In this document: positions 57,066-64,000 of the stretch, piece after piece
Numbering within the stretch: position 1 is the first letter of the stretch
How the letters are laid out: each line of letters begins with the position of its first letter
From: Alphaproteobacteria bacterium
Lineage (GTDB): Bacteria; Pseudomonadota; Alphaproteobacteria; Caulobacterales; Hyphomonadaceae
Reading direction: 5' to 3'
DNA length: 64,000 bases
Assembly: GCA_018827375.1 (NCBI GenBank)
Contig: JAHJYW010000042.1
Coordinates: 186,001-250,000, forward strand
The notes under the pieces: generated by a model
Told to the model about the DNA's origin: nothing
Databases searched by the model: none
Seen by the model: the letters and a program-made list of their open reading frames with translations, nothing else
Position numbers and translations under genes: made by a program

Positions 57066-57481
57066 TGCGTGGACGTAAAGTAAGGAATGCGGACGAGGCC
57101 AACGTTGACCTCACCCCCATGCTGGATGTGGTTTTCATCCTGCTCATCTTCTTCATCGTGACAGCAACCTTTGCACAGGAAGAAGCTCTGGGTCTTGAGC
57201 CACCGCCACCGCCAGCACCGGAGCAGGACCAACAGGAGCAGGTGCCAGCCATTCTGATCCTGATTGATGAGTCAAACCTCATCACTGTGAACGGCCGCGC
57301 AACAGATATCGGATCGGTGCGTGCGAATATTGAACGAGTTCGCGCCGAAACACCCGAGAGTGCTGTTGTCATCCAGGCGCACCCCAAGGCGAGGAGCGGC
57401 GTTATCGTTCTGATCCGTGATGCTGCGTACAACGCAGGCTATCAGGACCGAGTAAATCTCGTCCTTACGGCCGTAGATTAG
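57065..57481 (+). CDS. exbD: ExbD-type biopolymer transporter subunit (first copy)
   Basis: 138 residues: short basic cytoplasmic start, then [20 protein letters not shown], the single transmembrane helix with the essential Asp in M-L-D-V, followed by a Pro-rich linker ([11 protein letters not shown]) and a periplasmic beta-alpha domain. The Pro-rich linker after the helix is less usual for an ExbD. It works with the two ExbB-like proteins and TonB. A second ExbD gene follows after 13 nt. Confidence 0.92.
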   Translation: MRGRKVRNADEANVDLTPMLDVVFILLIFFIVTATFAQEEALGLEPPPPPAPEQDQQEQVPAILILIDESNLITVNGRATDIGSVRANIERVRAETPESAVVIQAHPKARSGVIVLIRDAAYNAGYQDRVNLVLTAVD

Positions 57482-57494
57482 AGGAGCGACATTA

Positions 57495-57914
57495 ATGGCA
57501 CGCAGAAAACGCCAATCAGTCGGCGGCGGCGGTGGAGCGGAAGACGATGTCAACCTGACGCCCATGCTGGACGTCGTGTTCATCCTTCTGATCTTCTTTA
57601 TCGTGACGGCGCAGTTCATCAAGGAACCAGGTGTCTCGGTCGTTCGTCCAGAAGTGGACAACAAGGCGCAGGTCAAGCCGCTCGCGATCCTGATCGCAAT
57701 CGACAAAAACAGCGATATCTACATCGACAAGAAGAAAATTTCGGCTGACGAAATCGGCTTCACGTTCAAGCAATTGCGTGAAGACAACCCGAAAGGCGAA
57801 GTTGTTGTTCAGGCAGATGTAGATGCTCAAGCTGAAGTGCTGGTCGATGTCATGGAAACGATCAACAAGATCGATTCCGCGACAGTGATCAATATTTCGG
57901 CCAAGCGGGAATAG
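57495..57914 (+). CDS. exbD: ExbD-type biopolymer transporter subunit (second copy)
   Basis: 139 residues with [20 protein letters not shown] and the essential Asp as in the first copy, and a periplasmic domain with AILIAIDKNSDIYIDKKKIS and VVVQADVDAQAEVLVDVMET. It lacks the Pro-rich linker of the first copy, so the two are not simple duplicates. The pair may form a heteromeric ExbD dimer within the ExbB pentamer. RBS GAGGAG precedes the ATG. Confidence 0.92.
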   Translation: MARRKRQSVGGGGGAEDDVNLTPMLDVVFILLIFFIVTAQFIKEPGVSVVRPEVDNKAQVKPLAILIAIDKNSDIYIDKKKISADEIGFTFKQLREDNPKGEVVVQADVDAQAEVLVDVMETINKIDSATVINISAKRE

Positions 57915-57925
57915 GAGATCCAGAC

Positions 57926-58549
57926 ATGTTCAACACTCCATTTGCGAGATTTGCAGTTGCACTCGTGATCTCGGTTCCGATCGTTTACTTGCTTTTCATT
58001 ATGATGAGCGCGCTGATCAATGTGACCGAGATCAAAGTTGATAAGGGTGAACAACGCGTTCTGGCTGCTATCACGCCTCAGCAGCAGGATAGTGAAGTTC
58101 GGACGCGTCAACGGTCCAAGCCTAAGCGGCTGGATTCGGCTGCCAAGCCGCCTCCACCACCGAAAGTGTCGGCGACGAAATCGCAGATCAACCTGCCGAC
58201 ACCTCAGATTGCAGGCGCGGCTCCGACAGAGCTTAACCTTGGTCGCATGCAGTCACTCGCGATTGATCCGGTTGCCATTTCTGACCGTGATGCCCAGCCG
58301 ATCCGCCCGCCGACGCCATCGTTCCCGCAGCGCGCTGCTGAACGCGGTATCGAGGGAACTTGTGACGTCCGGTTTGATGTGGACACACGCGGTCGGCCTT
58401 ACAACGTCGAGGCTACTTGCTCGAACGCCATGTTCAAGTCGGAAGCGGAGCGTGCGGTGGCTCGCGTTGAATTTGCCCCGAAGATCATTCGTGGCAAGGC
58501 GGCCGAGCGTAAGAACGTTGTGTACCCGCTGGAATTCAAGTTGCAGTAG
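57926..58549 (+). CDS. tonB: TonB family energy transducer
   Basis: 207 residues. One N-terminal transmembrane helix (FAVALVISVPIVYLLFIMMS), a spacer with Lys/Pro-rich KPKRLDSAAKPPPPPKVSAT, and a TonB C-terminal domain with GIEGTCDVRFDVDTRGRPYN and KNVVYPLEFKLQ. The domain contains a Cys pair (CDVRF and ATCSNA). It carries energy from the ExbB-ExbD channel to outer-membrane receptors. It ends the operon and is followed by a strong terminator at 58581. Confidence 0.9.
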   Translation: MFNTPFARFAVALVISVPIVYLLFIMMSALINVTEIKVDKGEQRVLAAITPQQQDSEVRTRQRSKPKRLDSAAKPPPPPKVSATKSQINLPTPQIAGAAPTELNLGRMQSLAIDPVAISDRDAQPIRPPTPSFPQRAAERGIEGTCDVRFDVDTRGRPYNVEATCSNAMFKSEAERAVARVEFAPKIIRGKAAERKNVVYPLEFKLQ

Positions 58550-58580
58550 GTGATGACAATTGATTGTGCACTGACATTGA

Positions 58581-58613
58581 AGGAGCGCCCTGGAACGGGC
58601 GCTCCTTTTTTTC
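58581..58613 (+). terminator. Rho-independent terminator of the TonB operon
   Basis: Perfect 10-bp stem AGGAGCGCCC (58581-58590) and GGGCGCTCCT (58597-58606) with a 6-nt loop, then seven Ts including the stem end. It lies 31 nt after the tonB stop. Confidence 0.93.
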
Positions 58614-59078
58614 GGAGTGCTTTGACAGGACCGCGATATCGCTCCAGCTTGGCGAAGATTGTAACACACGCCAATAAATGATATTGTGTAACAAATAGAG
58701 TCGCTTCGGAAACGCATCAATGCCGCTCATTCCGTTGCTCAGTTGATCGGCCGCACGGGCATCCCGGAAGCCAAAAAAAGGTCAGTCTTTCGCCTTCATG
58801 CCTCATAACCATCAAGGTTTTGGCATGAAGGAGCAAAGCGTGATTTAGTTCCTGATTTCCAGTCAGGTAACGCTATGATTGAGTAGAGAATTGATGATGT
58901 ATGGCATTGACGAGTTGGGTCGCTGAGACCCATACATGAAGTGAATAAGTAACAGTCTTTTAACGGGCAGAAGCGCGCTACGAAAAACAACTGGTAATGC
59001 GCTGAAGTTATTGATCCCGCCCATTAATTCCGGTTGATTGGGCCAAACCCCGCGAGCTACGCGGAGAGGAGAGGAAAC
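58614..59078. other. Intergenic region before the TPR gene, with hairpin
   Basis: About 465 nt with no supportable gene. It separates the TonB operon from the TPR gene and should carry the latter's promoter. A nested hairpin stands out at 58794-58830 (see separate entry). The rest shows no recognised motif. Confidence 0.45.
58794..58830. repeat. Nested inverted repeat in TPR upstream region
   Basis: Outer arms CTTCATGCC (58794-58802) and GGCATGAAG (58822-58830) match perfectly over 9 bp, and inner arms AACC/GGTT (58807-58810 and 58816-58819) close a 5-nt loop. There is no T-tract on either strand, so it does not look like a terminator. It could be an operator or part of a small RNA. Confidence 0.5.
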
Positions 59079-60479
59079 ATGGGAATTAGAGCAACTCTCA
59101 AGGGCGCCGTGATCGTTGGCCTTATGGCGACGATGGGTGCTGGTGCCGCGATGGCGCAGGCTTGTACCGAAACCGAGTTCAGCTCGAAAACGGGCCAGAC
59201 CTACCTCGAGGCCGAACAGGCTGCGATGGTCAAGAAGGACTTCAATACAGCCATTTCAAAACTCAACTCCCTGCGGTCAACGGAGTTGAACTGTTATGAA
59301 GAAGGCGCAGTCATCAAGCTTTCCGCTTATATCAAGATTGAAAACGGCGACCGCGTGGGCGCTGTTCAGGACCTTCTGACAGCGCTTAACAAGGGCTATA
59401 TCCCGGATGCGGACGCTGCGCAGACTTACTATAACATTGCTCAGATCTATCTTCAGGAAGAAGACCTCGGCAAAGCGCTTGAGTACATGACCAAGTGGCA
59501 GCAGGCGGGCGGCAAGCCTGACCGGACGCAAAAATGGCAACTCGCCGTGCTCAACCAGCGCGCTGACAATTTCAAGGAAGCCGTACGCTGGGCAGAGGAA
59601 GTTCGTCGTGACGATGGCGCCAACTACAAGCAGGAAGTCTATGACCTGCTCCTGTATCTCTACAACCAGACCGGCCAGAAGGCGAAACTCGCCGAGGTAC
59701 TTGAGGTGCTGGTCGAGCGCAATCCAAACGAACGCAAATATTGGGATGCGATTGCCGGCAACTATTTTGCTGACAACGAAGAGCGTAAGGCATTCGAAGT
59801 TCAGAAGGCCATGTATCTTGGCGGCTTGCTGAAAACCGAAGACGAGCTGATGCGTGTGGTGAACTTCTATAACCGCTTCAACGCGCCTTATCATGCCGCC
59901 CGTGTTCTCGAGAAAGAGATGAACGCAGGCCGCATTTCGAAGAACCTCGATCATCTCGAGCTGCTGGCGAACCTGTATCAGGTAGCGCGTGAGCACGAGA
60001 AAGCGATCCCGGTGATCAAGCAGGCTGCCGATGCTGGTGGCGGCGGTGCAATGTATGAGCGTCTTGGCCGGTCCTATGCTGACCTTCAGAAGTGGAAAGA
60101 GACCGAAGACGCACTCACCAGAGCGATCAGCATGGGTGGCATCAAGGACCGTGGCAACGCATACGTCCTGATCGGGCAGTCGCGCTATGAGCGTGGAGAT
60201 CGGCCAGGGGCGCGTGAATCGTTCAAGACAGCGGGCAACAATGCAGGCCGCAGCTGGATCGACTTCATGAACTCTGAAGAGAACACCAAGCGTGCACTCG
60301 TCTGCTTTGAAGTTCAGTCTGCTTGGCTGAATGTCGAGAACGAAGCCAAAATTTGTAAGCGTCTCTCGGTTCTGGGCGAGGAGAACCTTCCTGAGAATTG
60401 CAAGACGATCAAGGAACGCCTCTCCGAGGCTGAAGCCAAGTTCAACGCCACACCGGAATGTAAGGGCCAGGCAACCTGA
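59079..60479 (+). CDS. Secreted TPR protein associated with the TonB system
   Basis: 466 residues: a signal peptide (LKGAVIVGLMATMGAGAAMA) then about eight TPR-like helical pairs, for example TYYNIAQIYLQEEDLGKALE and AMYERLGRSYADLQKWKETE, with NAYVLIGQSRYERGDRPGAR near the end. It has four scattered cysteines near its C-terminus. Similar TPR proteins follow DUF3450-TonB clusters in other marine proteobacteria and are called TonB-system components, though the mechanism is unclear. The ATG at 59079 is preceded by GGAGAGGAGAGG; an upstream in-frame ATG would lack a signal peptide. Its own terminator is at 60524. Confidence 0.85.
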   Translation: MGIRATLKGAVIVGLMATMGAGAAMAQACTETEFSSKTGQTYLEAEQAAMVKKDFNTAISKLNSLRSTELNCYEEGAVIKLSAYIKIENGDRVGAVQDLLTALNKGYIPDADAAQTYYNIAQIYLQEEDLGKALEYMTKWQQAGGKPDRTQKWQLAVLNQRADNFKEAVRWAEEVRRDDGANYKQEVYDLLLYLYNQTGQKAKLAEVLEVLVERNPNERKYWDAIAGNYFADNEERKAFEVQKAMYLGGLLKTEDELMRVVNFYNRFNAPYHAARVLEKEMNAGRISKNLDHLELLANLYQVAREHEKAIPVIKQAADAGGGGAMYERLGRSYADLQKWKETEDALTRAISMGGIKDRGNAYVLIGQSRYERGDRPGARESFKTAGNNAGRSWIDFMNSEENTKRALVCFEVQSAWLNVENEAKICKRLSVLGEENLPENCKTIKERLSEAEAKFNATPECKGQAT

Positions 60480-60523
60480 CCCCCAAATGACCAGGCGGTC
60501 CAAACGCCGCTCTCTCTGATCTG

Positions 60524-60557
60524 AAAAAGCCCCGGACACGGTTGTCCGGGGCTTTTT
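60524..60557 (+). terminator. Rho-independent terminator of the TPR gene
   Basis: 15-bp stem AAAAAGCCCCGGACA (60524-60538) and TGTCCGGGGCTTTTT (60543-60557) around CGGT; the descending arm ends in five Ts. It lies 45 nt after the TPR gene stop. Confidence 0.92.
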
Positions 60558-60660
60558 ACTTATGGTCGTGTGGGCCATCGCTGGGAAAGAGAAAGCGTTT
60601 GGCGCTGACCCGACATGAAACGAAATGGATCATTGCGCCCGCTATACCGGGGCCAAAAAG

Positions 60661-60696
60661 AAAGCCGCCGCCGTTCAAGGAAACGGCGGCGGCTTT
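60661..60696 (-). terminator. Rho-independent terminator of the bactofilin operon
   Basis: 15-bp stem AAAGCCGCCGCCGTT (60661-60675) and AACGGCGGCGGCTTT (60682-60696) with a 6-nt loop, 30 nt beyond the bactofilin stop. On the minus strand it is followed by CTTTTTGG. It may also catch readthrough from the plus strand. Confidence 0.85.
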
Positions 60697-60725
60697 ATTG
60701 ATTATGAATTCTAGTCAGGGCGGCG

Positions 60726-61250
60726 TCAGGACGCTGTTGTTGAAATCCCGAAAGATGTGGGGCTCGCGCTGCTCATTGGTGTAGAGGATTCATTGGACAC
60801 CGAAGCCGAGGCGCCCTTCGGGCCCGTTTCCTTCAGCGGATCATCTGCGTGTTTTACCTGGCCTTCAAAGACAGCATTGGACTGGATCTGAAGCGACGAG
60901 TGCACGATGTCGCCTTTCACATGGGCTCCGGACTCCAGCTCGACCTTGCGAGCGCGGATGGAGCCACGGATCTTGCCCTTGACCTTCACAACTTCGGCTT
61001 TGACTTCGCCTGTGATGTGCCCGGAAGCGCCAATCGTAATGTCTGTCGCGGTGACATCACCATCAACAACGCCATCGATCTGAAGGGCGCCCTCGGACGT
61101 GACCGAGCCGTTGATCTTCATGTCGGCGCAAATGATGGACGCAGCGCGGGCAGCAGGCTTCATCGCTGCGCCACGGATCGCGTCCTGCTGTGTAGGAGCT
61201 TTGACGGGTTCAGGTGTGGTGGTTTCTGGATTTTTGTTTTTAGTGAACAT
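60726..61250 (-). CDS. bacA: Bactofilin
   Basis: 174 residues. The bactofilin (DUF583) beta-helix runs from ASIICADMKINGSVTSEGAL through IDGVVDGDVTATDITIGAS, GHITGEVKAEVVKVKGKIRG, KVELESGAHVKGDIVHSSL to AVFEGQVKHADD. The flanking tails are low-complexity and disordered, as in other bactofilins. It polymerises without nucleotide into filaments at the membrane and positions cell-wall enzymes; in Hyphomonas a bactofilin works with the M23 peptidase LmdC in stalk and bud shaping. Here it follows just such a peptidase gene with an 11-nt overlap. Confidence 0.92.
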   Translation of the reverse strand: MFTKNKNPETTTPEPVKAPTQQDAIRGAAMKPAARAASIICADMKINGSVTSEGALQIDGVVDGDVTATDITIGASGHITGEVKAEVVKVKGKIRGSIRARKVELESGAHVKGDIVHSSLQIQSNAVFEGQVKHADDPLKETGPKGASASVSNESSTPMSSASPTSFGISTTAS

Positions 61251-62457
61251 GTCGGCCTGCTTTCAAGAATTTAGCTGGATCATAAGGTTTGCCGTTGAAC
61301 CAGACTTCATAATGAAGATGGTCGCCCGTGCTTCGTCCGGTGGTCCCCATCTTGCCGACCAAGTCTCCGATTTCGACGGTATCCCCCTTTGATACCGTAA
61401 TTGCGCTCAAGTGGCCATAGCGCGACTTGAATCCATGTCCGTGATCGACCTCCACAAGCCGCCCATAGCCAGAGCTTGCGCCGGCAAATGATACTTTACC
61501 GGGGCCGGCCGCAACAATTGGTGCCGCGTGGTAGGCTGCCAGATCAAGTCCGTTGTGCCAGCCTGGGCGTTTGCGGAATGGATCGATACGCATACCGTAG
61601 TCGCTGGTTTGACGGTATGGAACGCCGACCGGCCGACCAAGCGGCAAGCTGGCAACGATCTGTTCGTAATAACGCATCTCTTCAACGCGTGCGCGCGTCT
61701 GGCTGAGACGACTGTAAAACGACGCTTCGTCTGTTGTGAGGTTGGCGGCGCCGGATGTGAGCGTTGCGATTGGAACAAGCGGGCCCCCCATCTCTGCGCC
61801 GGACATGATCCTGTCGCTGCCAACGGAGGTCAACTGCAGCACACCGCGCGCGCGTTCGGCGCGATCAATGGCCAGGTCTTCCGCTTCATCCAGGATTCGC
61901 TCCTGATCATATTTGAGGTTCTTGAGGCTGACGCGCGTGCCGCTCGTATCAAAGGCTGCCGTAATGGGTTCAAAGTGGCGCGACTGACGATTGTCAGCTT
62001 CCTCGATCGAGGCCTTCACCAGGAGGCCTGTACCGTCCCCCTTGAGAGCCGATACTTCCAGGTTTTCGTCGCCTTTGAGCTTGTCGAAAAGGTCTTCAAG
62101 CGCCTTTTGGCGGTCTTCCCATTCAGCTGTTTCTTTCTGGAAAGCGTCAGTGCGCTCCTCGAGAAGCGATCGGGAGAGGGCGTCCTTGGCGCGGAGCTCC
62201 TGAACCCAGCGCTCATACTTGGCAAGTTCGCGATCATCGGGGGTGCCTGCAATCGTGCTGGTCGGTCCACCGAGAACATAGCTGCCGGTAACGAAAAGGG
62301 TCCAGCCAGCCAAGGCAGCTGCGCCCGCAGCAATGATGGCCTGCTGCCAGGGCGATACCGAAATGTAGCGAACTGTGCCACCGCTGCGATGATAGATCTG
62401 GCGTTCAGGAAACGCCCGATCAAACGTCGCTTTTACGCTTGCACTCCACTTTGCCAT
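61240..62457 (-). CDS. lmdC: M23 family metallopeptidase (LmdC-like) paired with bactofilin
   Basis: 405 residues. A cytoplasmic stretch (FPERQIYHRSGGTVRYISVS) is followed by one transmembrane helix (about 38-60), a periplasmic coiled coil (ERWVQELRAKDALSRSLLEE and on) and a C-terminal M23 domain with GWHNGLDLA (zinc His and Asp) and GDHLHYEVWFNG (H-x-H). It should cut peptidoglycan cross-links. The cytoplasmic N-terminal tail with conserved FPERQIYHRSGG is where a bactofilin contact is expected from the Hyphomonas LmdC work. The start at 62457 was chosen because that tail begins there; 62577 would add 40 unlikely residues. Confidence 0.88.
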   Translation of the reverse strand: MAKWSASVKATFDRAFPERQIYHRSGGTVRYISVSPWQQAIIAAGAAALAGWTLFVTGSYVLGGPTSTIAGTPDDRELAKYERWVQELRAKDALSRSLLEERTDAFQKETAEWEDRQKALEDLFDKLKGDENLEVSALKGDGTGLLVKASIEEADNRQSRHFEPITAAFDTSGTRVSLKNLKYDQERILDEAEDLAIDRAERARGVLQLTSVGSDRIMSGAEMGGPLVPIATLTSGAANLTTDEASFYSRLSQTRARVEEMRYYEQIVASLPLGRPVGVPYRQTSDYGMRIDPFRKRPGWHNGLDLAAYHAAPIVAAGPGKVSFAGASSGYGRLVEVDHGHGFKSRYGHLSAITVSKGDTVEIGDLVGKMGTTGRSTGDHLHYEVWFNGKPYDPAKFLKAGRHVH

Positions 62458-62664
62458 GCACGCCACCCGTCGACTGGAAATCACACCACATACTGCAACA
62501 CTTACTACAGCACGTTTCCCAAACCCGTAGACCCATAAATACCCATTTCGAACTGGGGTGAAAGCCCTACTGAGCACAATTAATGCGATTTTTCGCCTAT
62601 TTGGGTAAATCCCCTGTTAATGCTAAGTAAATTGGATGACGTGTGCGTAATAAATGGGCTCCTG

Positions 62665-63129
62665 TCAGCTGCTCACGCAATCGAGCACTTGCTGTGCGTG
62701 TCCCTTCACCCGAACCTTGGGCCAGATTCGTTTTATCCTGCCGTCCGATCCGATTAGAAATGTTGAACGGGCGATTCCCATGTAGGTGCGACCGTACATG
62801 TTTTTCTCCACCCAGGTGCCGTAGGCCTCACAGACGCCGCCATCTTCGTCCGCACCAAGCGGAATATTGAGGTCATGCTTGTCTGCAAATTTGCCATGCT
62901 TAGCCAGCGTGTCGCGCGAGACCCCCAGTATCTCGGCCCCGGCTGTAGCGAAGTCGGATGCGAGGGCGGAGAAGTCTTTCGCTTCGTTCGTACATCCCGG
63001 CGTGTCGTCTTTCGGGTAGAAGTAGAGAACCAGATACTTGCCCTTGTACGATGACAGCTGCTTTTTGCCATCTGTTGTCTCAATTGAAAAAGCGGGTGCT
63101 TTTGAACCTTCAACCAGTGGTATGCTCAT
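62665..63129 (-). CDS. bcp: Peroxiredoxin, BCP/PrxQ type
   Basis: 154-residue thioredoxin-fold thiol peroxidase. The peroxidatic Cys46 lies in PKDDTPGCTNEAKDF, preceded by YLVLYFYPK; a downstream GVCEAYGTW Cys and RSTFLIGSDGRIKRIWPKV complete the BCP pattern. The resolving Cys usually five residues after the first (C-x4-C) is absent, so it may be a 1-Cys enzyme or use the more distant Cys. It reduces hydroperoxides at the expense of thioredoxin. AGGAG precedes the ATG by 6 nt. It is divergent from the AsmA-like gene. Confidence 0.92.
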   Translation of the reverse strand: MSIPLVEGSKAPAFSIETTDGKKQLSSYKGKYLVLYFYPKDDTPGCTNEAKDFSALASDFATAGAEILGVSRDTLAKHGKFADKHDLNIPLGADEDGGVCEAYGTWVEKNMYGRTYMGIARSTFLIGSDGRIKRIWPKVRVKGHAQQVLDCVSS

Positions 63130-63228
63130 GTAATGCTCCTATGGTGCACATTCAGGTCAATGCTTATATGAAAGGCTCTGCAGCCAGGCTGTTCGATATG
63201 AGTCGCATGAAGCTTAAGGAGCGTGCCC

Positions 63229-64000
63229 TTGGTTCGCCAGTCCGCCTCGACGGTTATTCTGGAAATACTCGGCGGATTGATCCTGCTCATACTGGTCGTG
63301 GCCGGCCTGCTGGCCTTCCGTCTGGCAAGTGGGCCTTTGCCGCTTGGCATTTTCAAGGATGATGTCGAGCGCGCGCTGACCCAGGCGCGCAGTGGGCATG
63401 CAGTGCGCATTGGCGATGTTTATCTGGAATGGTCCCAGGCCGACCGCCGTGTCCTAGTCAATGCGCGCGACGTGCAATTGTATGATGGGGCAAACGAACT
63501 CAGCGCTCAGGCCGCGCATGCCGAGCTTGTTCTGTCCGGCTCGTCCCTCGTGCTCGGCAAAATTGAAGTTCTCGCGATGGATCTTGATGATGGCTGGATC
63601 AATGTTGATCAGGTCACCGATACCGAATGGAAGATCGCCGGAGACCCGTTGCCGGAGATTCCGACGGGCACTTTGCCGACAACCCCGGCCGAATGGCTCG
63701 CGCGCGCGAATGAGGTGTTACCACAACTGCTCGTCGCCCTTCAGCAGACCGAGCCGACCATAGATCTCGAACGCGCGTCCTTTGATCAGTTCGAGGTACG
63801 TGTCAGTGCACGTGACGGGGCCAGTCTGTTGACACTGAAAGCAGCCAAGGGACGCGTCGCTCGGACAGACGGCGGCATTGTCCTGTCCGTTTCGGGTAGC
63901 GGCGTCGGCGAGGGGCTGCCTGCCGGGCTGGCCGCGACGCTGGAGACCTCGAATTCCGGTCAGCAGCTCAAGGCGGAATTTGCCGTTGCTAAATGGCCCC
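63229..64000 (+). CDS. AsmA/DUF3971-type membrane-anchored protein, N-terminal part (runs off the window)
   Basis: 257 codons are present; the gene continues past the right edge. After an N-terminal transmembrane helix (ILEILGGLILLILVVAGLLA) it reads LASGPLPLGIFKDDVERALT and IGDVYLEWSQADRRVLVNAR, the opening of YhdP/TamB-like DUF3971 proteins that bridge inner and outer membrane and move phospholipids. The start is a TTG at 63229: AAGGAG lies 7 nt before it, while a GTG at 63223 is too close to that site. A typical family member exceeds 1000 residues. Confidence 0.78.
   Translation, partial: MVRQSASTVILEILGGLILLILVVAGLLAFRLASGPLPLGIFKDDVERALTQARSGHAVRIGDVYLEWSQADRRVLVNARDVQLYDGANELSAQAAHAELVLSGSSLVLGKIEVLAMDLDDGWINVDQVTDTEWKIAGDPLPEIPTGTLPTTPAEWLARANEVLPQLLVALQQTEPTIDLERASFDQFEVRVSARDGASLLTLKAAKGRVARTDGGIVLSVSGSGVGEGLPAGLAATLETSNSGQQLKAEFAVAKWP

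Noticed and set aside
60542-60784. 80-codon plus-strand open frame between the TPR gene and bactofilin
   Set aside because: It begins inside one terminator stem and runs through another and into the antisense of bactofilin.

Overview
The window looks like a chromosome segment of a marine, stalked or budding-type alphaproteobacterium of the Hyphomonadaceae/Caulobacterales (Hyphomonas-like). This rests on high-GC coding with long antisense shadows, a bactofilin gene next to an M23 peptidase, methionine synthase split into two genes, a DUF3450/ExbB/ExbD/TonB cluster, many acyl-CoA dehydrogenases and a CYP153-type P450. No phage, insertion sequence, plasmid or CRISPR signal was seen. The taxonomic call is inferred from gene content and remembered protein similarity, not from a search.

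Layout. 1-5.8 kb, minus strand: a tightly packed run (S9 peptidase, Nudix hydrolase, DUF1330, GST-like protein, Cys/Met-metabolism PLP enzyme) followed by the start of a type-B carboxylesterase cut by the window edge. 6-12.8 kb: Sel1 protein, membrane protein, anchored metallo-beta-lactamase-fold hydrolase, EttA, a BON+MscS channel, and a GT4 glycosyltransferase. 13-14.4 kb: mlaA and an mlaC-like gene (lipid transport). 14.5-20.6 kb: a methionine-cycle operon, sahR-metF-metH (homocysteine part)-GGCT-like-metH (cobalamin part), with an inverted repeat inside the sahR promoter. 20.7-26.5 kb: pyruvate kinase, a retropepsin-like protease, DUF1289, a divergent CobT and two acyl-CoA dehydrogenases. 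26.5-28.6 kb: GT2 plus an LhgO-type oxidoreductase.

29.3-41.7 kb is an exopolysaccharide locus: beta-barrel protein, Wzc-type copolymerase/tyrosine kinase, GT4, Wzy/ExoQ-type polymerase, small membrane protein and GT2 on the plus strand, then GH16 glucanase, ExoY-type phosphosugar transferase, Wza-type lipoprotein, PPP-type phosphatase and ExoA-type GT2 on the minus strand. The content resembles the succinoglycan exo system. No Wzx flippase lies in the window.

42-48.6 kb is catabolic: ABM monooxygenase, acyl-CoA dehydrogenase, GPH-family transporter, Do-type protease, CYP153 P450 and a TauD-type dioxygenase. 48.7-53.7 kb: rarA, an RluA-type pseudouridine synthase, a UDP-glucuronate 4-epimerase-like gene and sppA, then tRNA-Gln. 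54.3-60.5 kb is a TonB energisation system (DUF3450, TtpC-like ExbB, ExbB, two ExbD, TonB, then a TPR protein) bounded by clear terminators. 60.7-64 kb: bactofilin and its M23 peptidase, a Bcp-type peroxiredoxin and the start of an AsmA/DUF3971 protein.

Themes: envelope building (lipid transport, EPS, TonB, bactofilin, proteases), the SAM cycle with cobalamin dependence, and oxidation of lipids or alkanes. Several starts are non-ATG (TTG or GTG) and were chosen from Shine-Dalgarno spacing and family N-termini.
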